Assembly (NCBI GenBank): GCA_005223375.1
Contig: RXOD01003931.1
Span: 1 to 36,290 of the forward strand
Direction: 5' to 3'
Length of the DNA stretch: 36,290 nucleotides
Source of the DNA: Amoebophrya sp. AT5.2
Taxonomy: Eukaryota; Sar; Dinophyceae; Syndiniales; Amoebophryaceae
The position numbers and the translations under genes were made by a program. Shown here piece by piece: positions 22,048 to 28,421 of this stretch (position 1 is its first letter; each line of letters begins with the position of its first letter). Under the pieces are notes generated by a model that was not told the DNA's origin, did no database searches, and saw only the letters and a program-made list of their open reading frames with translations.

Positions 22048-22570
22048 CTTGTTCGCAATGAACTCGAGAATAAAAAGGTCGCACTTCCTTGATCGCGCGA
22101 CTGTTTTTTCTATACGTTCGCTCTTGTTGGACGATGGAGTGGTGACTGGCTTCACTTCATCTCTTTCATCGCTATTTCTCCCTTCGTGGTGCTGTGCTCG
22201 TGAGCTTCCCACGAAGACGCGACCCTTTCACGACTCCCACGAAACCACTTTTCCCCTACGAACATGTGCTTCCACATTTTTCCATCGACGTTCCAGATTC
22301 TCGGTAGCGTGGGTCGTGAAGTGAAACAAAATAAATTTCTTCTCGATAAGCCTTTTCTCGGCGTAGTCCTTCACTCAGTGGCCTATTTCAACCTCGGTCC
22401 TCCTTAGACCGTCGCGCAAGCTTCCGTATTCCTGCTCTCCTGGAGTGTCGGCATGCTCCTACTTTTCAACTTCTCTTGAGCGAACGCCGTTTCCGCATTT
22501 CCTTCACCTGCGGGAAGTAGTATGAAGCTTGTCTCATTCTTAGCAAATCTATATTCAGCCAGTCATGCAT
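22048..22570 (-). other. Spacer upstream of the gag-like gene
   Basis: About 520 bp. The gag frame stays open to 22212 without an ATG. The remainder shows no coding signature. It is a possible promoter or leader region. Confidence 0.45.
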
Positions 22571-23557
22571 TCACGAAGTAGAGGTGGTGACTTCCAAGAA
22601 AGAAAGAGAAAATTTATACTGCTCATTCCGCGAGCCGAGTTCACGGCGGAGCTGTTTCGTCTCGTGTTTGATGCCCTTTACCTCCGCAAGGAAGTCCACC
22701 TTGGTTGCGAGCCTCTCTTGCTCGAGCTTTTTCGATTGTTCCTTGATCTCCTTGCGAAAACCGCGCACGTAGCCGCAGTCGACAATGTTTTTGAGCTCGA
22801 CGAAGGCGTTCTCCGTTTTGGTGTTCCACTTCGTCTCGATCTTGCGCGCGAAGCCATCGGATTCGTCTTTGATGTCTTCGTGCAAGCTGCTGTTCACTTC
22901 CTCGATCTGCTCCGACAACGCCTCCAAGCGTTCGAGGATGCAGCTGTTCTTCTTCTTCTTGATAGTACACACGTCGTCGATGTATTGCGCTTCCGGCGCT
23001 TCGTCGTAGTCTCCATGAGAAATACTGGGCGTAGACGGTGCGTCAGAGGCGGATCCGACGGGGGCCCCGCCGAGCATCCGCGCAACTTCGTCGCCGTGCG
23101 GCAGCAACATGTGCGCCGACTGCTGGAGGAACTGAAAGGTGGAGTGCTTGGCACCGTGGGGCATGCTCGCGGACGAGGTGCCCTCTCCTTCTTTGTTGAC
23201 GATGAACTGTGCAGCCGCCGCGATCTGGGTGGAGTGTGAGGCGAATTTATCCCGTTGTGAAAAATCAGCTTTAGATACAGGGCGCTGCCTGTGAGGTGAC
23301 CAAGTAAACGATACCAACTTGCATTCTTCCTTCATTTGTTCGCGGCTGTTGTTTTTGATCGTGGTTTCGCGCATGGCGGCGCTTAGATGATCCCTGATGA
23401 AGCGCAAAATGTCCACGTCTTCCTGGTTCTGCAGTTCCTTCAACTCGGCCACCGAGGCCGCCTGAGCGCGTGGCGCGAATGCTTTCTCCATGGACCACAT
23501 GATCTTGCCTTCCAGTGGGTGCTTCTCGTTCTTCCACCCAGTAAGTTCGTTATCCAT
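22571..23557 (-). CDS. Element-encoded coiled-coil protein of unknown function
   Basis: This has 328 residues from a true ATG at 23557, 15 nt after the previous stop. The N-terminal 100 residues are mixed helical, 130-190 are Ser/Pro/Gly-rich, and from about 195 to the end is a charged coiled coil (LERLEALSEQIEEVNSS and KKLEQERLATKVDFLAEVK). Coiled coils are common in structural and nucleic-acid-binding retroelement proteins, so an ORF1-like or accessory structural role is possible. No family is recognised. Confidence 0.6.
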   Translation of the reverse strand: MDNELTGWKNEKHPLEGKIMWSMEKAFAPRAQAASVAELKELQNQEDVDILRFIRDHLSAAMRETTIKNNSREQMKEECKLVSFTWSPHRQRPVSKADFSQRDKFASHSTQIAAAAQFIVNKEGEGTSSASMPHGAKHSTFQFLQQSAHMLLPHGDEVARMLGGAPVGSASDAPSTPSISHGDYDEAPEAQYIDDVCTIKKKKNSCILERLEALSEQIEEVNSSLHEDIKDESDGFARKIETKWNTKTENAFVELKNIVDCGYVRGFRKEIKEQSKKLEQERLATKVDFLAEVKGIKHETKQLRRELGSRNEQYKFSLSFLEVTTSTS

Positions 23558-23572
23558 TACTTGTTGCTTCGA

Positions 23573-23884
23573 TTACTTTCTTCGAAAGTGAGGACGGGGA
23601 ACTGTAGCTATACCAACTGCTTCTTTTTCGATGACTTCAGTGGGGTCTTCTCCACGCCACTCGAGGACTTCGAAGAGTGAGTCGTGAGCTCGTATGCCAA
23701 TGCTAATACTGCGTTTGTCAACTGTGTATGCTAGTAGTTCTTGTTTTATCCGTGCTCTCCAATAGCGTTGGGCGCCGACGTCGATTTTACCACTGCAGAC
23801 AAACTGAATAATTTTGCCATCGTCAACGACTTCAGTATGTGTACGCGTGAGCACCATAGTATCCTCGAAATGGGCAAGCACCAT
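23573..23884 (-). CDS. Small element ORF, 103 residues, C-terminal ATVPRP signature (second of a pair)
   Basis: Starts at ATG 23884, two nucleotides after the stop of the preceding ORF, and ends at 23573. It has exactly the same length as that ORF. Both alternate hydrophobic and polar residues as beta strands do, and share a sparse pattern (a Gly, then F-x2-S, then G-x2-R-x-Y) at similar positions. They may be diverged tandem duplicates. The C-terminus is ATVPRPHFRRK. No family is recognised. Confidence 0.55.
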   Translation of the reverse strand: MVLAHFEDTMVLTRTHTEVVDDGKIIQFVCSGKIDVGAQRYWRARIKQELLAYTVDKRSISIGIRAHDSLFEVLEWRGEDPTEVIEKEAVGIATVPRPHFRRK

Positions 23885-23886
23885 AA

Positions 23887-24198
23887 CTATTTCCGCGTTC
23901 GAAATGGGCGTGGTAACGTAGCTAAACTACAAGTGAAGTGCTCGCGATTGAACTTGGCGATTTCGAGATTCGAGTGACCGGATCCTCGGTTGTCAGGTAG
24001 GCGACCTTTCGAGTAACCTAGAGGCACTTGGTGTGCATCAACTCGGTGGATCTTGGTTTTGCAGTATGTCCTTCTTGGGATTCCGAGTTCGCTTGTGTGG
24101 AAGTGCATGCAATATTTTTCTTCACCTCTGGCTACATCAGCTTCCTCTTTATCAATGAAGACCGCGGGGCCTGGTAGATGATCCGTAAGAAGTATCAT
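23887..24198 (-). CDS. Small element ORF, 103 residues, C-terminal ATLPRP signature (first of a pair)
   Basis: Starts at ATG 24198, nine nucleotides after the upstream stop. It has 103 residues with a His/Cys-containing middle (KYCMHFHTSE) and ends ATLPRPFRTRK. The stop codon and the next ATG are separated by only TT. No family is recognised. Same length and tail as the next ORF suggest shared ancestry or a shared sorting signal. Confidence 0.55.
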   Translation of the reverse strand: MILLTDHLPGPAVFIDKEEADVARGEEKYCMHFHTSELGIPRRTYCKTKIHRVDAHQVPLGYSKGRLPDNRGSGHSNLEIAKFNREHFTCSLATLPRPFRTRK

Positions 24199-24207
24199 CC
24201 CATCGAG

Positions 24208-24657
24208 TTACCATTTGAGCAGGGGTCGAGGCACTATTGCTATTTTCTTCACTACTTTTCGCCCTTCTTCTCTTTCGATTCTACGTTCTCGCGCTTCGAT
24301 GTTTGCTCTTTCGTACCACCACGGTAGTGGCCCGCTTTCAGGGTCGCGTGGGTCAGCTATCGGAAAATATGGGTACGGTTCTGGTTTTATCTTAGTGCTA
24401 AAGATCTTTTCGTTCGGATTTTCTTGCTGCCAGTGAGAATATCCTCTGAAATCTGAGAAGGTGAATTCGCGATTTTCGGCGCGACGCCAGCCTGGCAGCA
24501 ATTGCTCTTCCTGGTCGAGCGGTGGTGGGACCGCCGCTGCAAGTGCCGGCGTAACAATGGAATTGTAGTTCTTGTAGCGCTGTGCGTTCAGACTAATGTA
24601 CGGGTTCGAGCTTGTCCTTGACCTTTTCGGTGGACAGTAGATAAGATTGAAAGGCAT
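24208..24657 (-). CDS. Small element ORF, 149 residues, C-terminal AIVPRP signature
   Basis: Starts at ATG 24657, 53 nt after the macro-domain stop. The N-terminus is Pro/Tyr/Asn-rich, with aromatic residues in WRRAENREFTFSDFRGY. A charged helix (YERANIEARERRIEREEGRK) follows, and the end is AIVPRPLLKW. It is the third ORF with the same C-terminal signature. No family is recognised. Confidence 0.5.
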   Translation of the reverse strand: MPFNLIYCPPKRSRTSSNPYISLNAQRYKNYNSIVTPALAAAVPPPLDQEEQLLPGWRRAENREFTFSDFRGYSHWQQENPNEKIFSTKIKPEPYPYFPIADPRDPESGPLPWWYERANIEARERRIEREEGRKVVKKIAIVPRPLLKW

Positions 24658-24710
24658 CGCGCTGCATGATGATGTCCTGTGCTAATCATGCGGGCGCAAG
24701 AAAAAAACAT

Positions 24711-25379
24711 CTACCACTTTTTGGCGCTTTTCTCGATGATTTGGAACTCGATCATCTTCCCTACTCGCTTAGTGCATGTGGCTGCAGCTGCTTCTATTGC
24801 TGCTTTGTACTCGTTCCAGTTCCCTCGTGCTAGCCCACACCCGATTCGAGCGGGAAATGCAACGACGCAAGGATGATCAGACGAAAAGTTCTTGTTCGAT
24901 ATGGGACTCGGCCGCATCATGACAAGCTCACAGAGATATTCCCCGCACTCACGTAGTGCATCTTTGAACCAGTTGAGGCGCATGATAGACGAATCCCCTT
25001 CAGACGGCCCCCCCGGCCGTTTCTGGCCCATCATGGCGATGACGACTGGGCCCCAGTAACTTGCTCTTTTCCACCACGGGATCGATGCTGGCGTGCTCAC
25101 GATGATCGTACCGGGTTGGCGGCCCCAGTATGCGTCCGAATAGATGTCGGAGTACGGGTAGTGCCGGAATACGTCTTCCGCTAAACCGGCTGCCGGTCTG
25201 TTCACCATGGTGCAGTTGCACTGGTGAATGATGATGTGGGGGGCGCCTGCCGTCTCCCCTTGGAGGATATCGCCGGGGCGGGTCACAACCATTTTTCCTG
25301 TGTCTCGTGCTTTGTCTTTTCCACTGAGTGAAGTCAAAATCAGGAGCTCGTTAAGCAAAGTGAGAATTTCATCTTCCAT
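24711..25379 (-). CDS. Macro domain protein (ADP-ribose binding or hydrolase type)
   Basis: 222 residues from ATG 25379, one nucleotide after the previous stop. The macro fold is recognisable in order: GDILQGETAG (strand and adenine-side loop), IIIHQCNC with the ribose-side Asn, AAGLAEDVFRHYPYSDIYS, PGTIIVS, VVIAMMGQKRPGG, and FPARIGCGLARGNWNEY (phosphate-binding loop). The GLA...F.YPY.D.YS and IGCGLA.G.W combination is that of the ADP-ribose-1''-phosphate phosphatase/ALC1-like macro group, members of which also occur in large DNA viruses. Such domains bind or remove ADP-ribose. In this setting it could counter host ADP-ribosylation or process tRNA-splicing by-products; both are inference. 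The last 10 residues are Lys-rich (SAKKW). The fold is secure, the role unknown. Confidence 0.85.
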   Translation of the reverse strand: MEDEILTLLNELLILTSLSGKDKARDTGKMVVTRPGDILQGETAGAPHIIIHQCNCTMVNRPAAGLAEDVFRHYPYSDIYSDAYWGRQPGTIIVSTPASIPWWKRASYWGPVVIAMMGQKRPGGPSEGDSSIMRLNWFKDALRECGEYLCELVMMRPSPISNKNFSSDHPCVVAFPARIGCGLARGNWNEYKAAIEAAAATCTKRVGKMIEFQIIEKSAKKW

Positions 25380-25380
25380 C

Positions 25381-25545
25381 CTATCGCACTAACGTTCTGA
25401 GTGCTGGATTGTGACACATCACCGTGCGGGGAGCGTCAGACGCCTCACTCACTGTCTTCTCATGCATCAGCTCAATGCACTTGCGCAGCTCTCGTAGAGG
25501 CAGGTTGAAACAATGACGCAAACACGACGCCCCGGCTGCAGCCAT
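25381..25545 (-). CDS. Short ORF directly upstream of the macro domain gene
   Basis: 54 codons from ATG 25545 with two CxxxC-like Cys/His positions (SCLRHC). The stop TAG is followed by G and then the macro-domain ATG. It could be a small first cistron, a leader peptide, or the first exon of the macro gene. No family is recognised. Confidence 0.35.
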   Translation of the reverse strand: MAAAGASCLRHCFNLPLRELRKCIELMHEKTVSEASDAPRTVMCHNPALRTLVR

Positions 25546-26326
25546 GTTTTGTCGAGACGACAAAGCAGAAAAGCTTTAATTCATTTTTTCTTTTTCTGGT
25601 GGAAAAATATGTGGGCATGACTGCAGGTGGCAGTTCTGCAGTACGGGTGACCATGTTGCCATGAGAGTCTGCACCTGCTCGCTGACGCCTAGTGCACTAG
25701 GACGCCAGCCACATGCCCTGCGCCCCGCTTGGAGGAAGCCAGGCCGACTTGCTCCGACTCAACGCACCGACGTCCCCGTCTCCTCGAACTGAATGGGAAC
25801 TAAGTCCACGCATCAGCCGGGGGGATCCCTCAGAGGCCCTTGGCAATGTATGTTTCTCAGAATGTCGGTTCACTGGAATAAGACAGCGAAATCGTGAATG
25901 CGGGAACACAAAACTGGAAGTGAAGAGTAGGTTGTTCTCAGAGGGTGCCTACGCCCCTTGTTTCTTTCATTGTGTGTGCGTATGCCGGAGCATCTTGCCG
26001 TGCGACGCCTGGGCGTGCGTTTGCTTACTTGAGCGTGCCGAAGTCAGAAATTCATTTCGAATGAAGCGCTGTCGTGAAAATGCTCGTAGAAATTGAGCAA
26101 CAGCGCGAGGGCCCACAGAAGAGTGGTTTGTCATCCATGGATCGACGTGGCCGTAGTAAAGGAGAAGCTGTGGATCACAACGGTAGAGCAACTTGCACCA
26201 TGCAAGAGGTCTAACCGAGGTGCAAACCCGACGTCCCTTCCGAGAACACTCGAGGTTCCAAACACCGTAGCTGGGGACCAGCCACAAGTGGAGGATCCAA
26301 GAGCTGGGTCACAGTTTCAAGAACTC
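25546..26326 (-). other. 5' region of the element between repeat A1 and the first ORF
   Basis: About 780 bp without a convincing gene on either strand. It is expected to hold the promoter and leader of the element transcript. The open frames at 25713-26096 (plus) and 25967-26287 (minus) overlap each other and lack signatures. Confidence 0.5.
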
Positions 26327-26467
26327 TAAAACAGAAAATCGAGCATAAGCTCGATACTCACGAAGTTCCAAGCCCTTGAGAGTGAGGAATGAACGAATAG
26401 CGCAACGGAATGTTCTTGTAATCTTTTCGCGATCAGTCTGCCGGGGCTGGATCAATTTATCCATAAC
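26327..26467 (-). repeat. Split direct repeat A1 (outer 5' end of the element)
   Basis: This 141-bp repeat is identical to 13259-13399, including the hairpin at 26338-26355. Identity stops at 26467, exactly where A2 abuts B1 in the other copy. That fixes the 5' boundary of the element. The terminal plus-strand bases are AAC (GTT on the coding strand). Confidence 0.93.
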
Positions 26468-27058
26468 GCATGGAATGTTGATTGGCCGCGGTATCGGTTC
26501 GTGCCATTGCCAGTCTTCGCATGCAGGTCCAGATTATTTGCAGCCGTGCCCCCAGGGATGCAAGCTTCTGGTCGTTGCGTCTCTTTTTACTTCATGTTTC
26601 GTGCGCGTTCAGAACAAGGTCGTGTCAGCACTCGGTAGAAGTAACGTATGAATGTATCAATCTGTACGCTGGCACTGGCTTCGTGAAGCGTGGTCTTCAT
26701 CGTCCTTCCTTTCAGGATTCTCAATCGTGGACGGAGAATTGTTTCTCGAGCCAACCGATTGCTCTTCTTTGCAGTCTATCGTTCAACTGCAACTTCATCA
26801 TACGTTTACATTCGAATTCTTTCGTTCGTCCCCAAACCCAGATGCGCAAACAACTGCATGATACGCGTACCACTCCCCCAGTAGAAGAAGCTCCGGCCTA
26901 CAACTACCTGAGCACCAGGAGAAGACTCATTCTCCATTCGACGTAGACGTTGTTCAACATCTAGCTCGTAGAAGGCATAAAAACGTGCATCGATACGGAT
27001 ACAAGGTGGACCCACCTCTTCTACGTCCTCGTCAAGCAAACATTAGCATTACAGGAGA
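26468..27058. other. Host flank right of the element, upstream of the next gene
   Basis: About 590 bp without a supported gene. The open frames at 26482-26946 have no family signature. Probably promoter and leader of the gene at 27059. Confidence 0.45.
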
Positions 27059-27751
27059 ATGTCTTACCTTCCGAAAATGTGGGCCAGCGAGGAGTTTCGC
27101 AAAAGAGACATCCCCATGCGCACTCCTTCCGACTGGCTCGCCCACTACAACCAGGGGTCCAGTAAGGCCGAGCACACGTCTCCGGTTCTCTTTCGCTACA
27201 AGCCTGGGACCGACCCGCACCTGCGGCGCGAGTACAAAAATCCGGACAACGCCTTCAGCGCCATCGAGGCCGCCGAAGCGGTCGCGGCCAGGGAAAAGAG
27301 CGCTCGTCGTGGTGTAGCTCGTGCCGCGGGGGGAATGCGAGGAGACGGAGAACAAGAACTGCAGGGGGATAACTACGAGAAGGAGTCGGTGTCTGGGGTT
27401 GCGAGTCCGGCGCTGCCGTACAAGATGGAGACGCTGGAGGACTGGAAGAAGCGGTTTGGGGCCCCCGAGCGCTTCGACGCGCAGATGACTGCGTGCGTCT
27501 GCCGGGACAAGGAGCAGGACTTCGCGAAGCTTACGGTCACGAAGATGAAGCAGAAGTTCTCTGTCTTCTTCGGGAAGCGAATCGAAAAACGACACCCAGA
27601 GATGCGTACACTGCCATCAGGGGACAATCCGAACGGAATCGTAATCGCGAAAGTGGCGACCAAGCACCCGAACCAAGCGATTAAGCCTGTGGAAACGCTG
27701 CTGCAGAAACATAGAAAAGCAAAAGCAAGCAGTGGGGGGACGAACATTTGA
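27059..27751 (+). CDS. Unidentified protein of 230 residues
   Basis: Starts at ATG 27059, 10 bases downstream of an in-frame TAG context, and ends in TGA at 27749-27751. No signal peptide or membrane segment. Two globular parts (residues 1-75 and 115-205) are joined by an Ala/Arg/Gly-rich linker. Each contains a DW motif in similar surroundings (SDWLAHYN and EDWKKRFG), possibly an internal duplication. The C-terminal 30 residues are Lys-rich. The CACxCRDK stretch holds two Cys, too few for an obvious zinc site. Codon third positions are C/G-rich as in neighbouring genes, which supports it as real. No family is recognised. Confidence 0.65.
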   Translation: MSYLPKMWASEEFRKRDIPMRTPSDWLAHYNQGSSKAEHTSPVLFRYKPGTDPHLRREYKNPDNAFSAIEAAEAVAAREKSARRGVARAAGGMRGDGEQELQGDNYEKESVSGVASPALPYKMETLEDWKKRFGAPERFDAQMTACVCRDKEQDFAKLTVTKMKQKFSVFFGKRIEKRHPEMRTLPSGDNPNGIVIAKVATKHPNQAIKPVETLLQKHRKAKASSGGTNI

Positions 27752-28421
27752 AACACTGCCGACGTAGGCTCCCGGCGCGTCGTCATCCAGATACACAGTG
27801 AGCCCAGCCTAGAACAGGGGAAGCCATAGCCGCGTCAGTGCTACTTCAGCATCAGCTTCATCTGTCGTATTAGACTCAGTCGCTTGTTGATGAATGATTG
27901 ATCTCTTGCTCTTCCTTGTACGACAATACGAAAACGAAAAGATTATAAAATTCATCATGTGATCTTCAGCTTCAGCACGTTGGTTCATGCATGCTCATCT
28001 CAATCTGAATCCCTCCACCATGGCTAGTGCACGCCTTCGAATGTGCAATAAACCAAAAATCTAAATAAAAGTCCATGAACCTGAACTGGTCCTGCCCAAA
28101 GAAATTCAAACGACACAATCATCACGTTCTGATCGATTTACACGAAGGGCCGGGCGGATCGCTTTTGCATGGGCCGACGCTGTGGGTTCGTCGTGCTCGT
28201 GCGATATCATATGTTACTTTTAAACTACTTTTGCGTGGAATATGTGGATGTGGATGTGGGCTTGGCCTCGGCAGACACAGCTGCGCTTTGCTCGGGACGA
28301 TGGCTTTCCGTAGTTGAGATTTCGATCGAGTTGTACTTCTACGATCTTCTAAACAGCGACAGCGACAACGCACCACCTTAGGCTACAGCAAACGGGAGAT
28401 GTTTCTTGGGCTCATTCAACC
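27752..28421. other. Intergenic stretch without a supported gene
   Basis: AT-richer spacer of about 670 bp. Short open frames (28075-28381) have no signature. Confidence 0.5.

Larger units (their letters stand above)
12864..26467 (-). mobile_element. Giant tyrosine-recombinase retrotransposon with split direct repeats (PAT/Ngaro-like architecture)
   Basis: This element is 13,604 bp long with all genes on the minus strand. Reading that strand 5' to 3', the order is repeat A1 (26467-26327), six small ORFs, a gag-like gene, pol, repeat B1 (13618-13400), repeat A2 (13399-13259), a 176-bp spacer, and repeat B2 (13082-12864). A1 and A2 are identical over 141 bp. B1 and B2 are 219 bp with one mismatch. 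The outer edge of A1 matches exactly the base where A2 abuts B1, and the outer edge of B2 matches the base where B1 abuts A2. The B1-A2 junction is therefore the closed form of the two element ends, as in YR retrotransposons that move through a circle. Pol has RT, RNase H and a tyrosine recombinase. Known relatives are usually several kilobases shorter. I see no DAM methyltransferase domain of the DIRS/PAT type. Confidence 0.9.

Noticed and set aside
22565..23239. Plus-strand frame of 224 codons
   Set aside because: Antisense to the element's coiled-coil gene; Leu/Phe/Val-rich because Lys/Glu/Gln codons are read backwards.
25697..26287. Overlapping frames on both strands in the element leader
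   Set aside because: No domain, poor codon use and mutual overlap; treated as untranslated.
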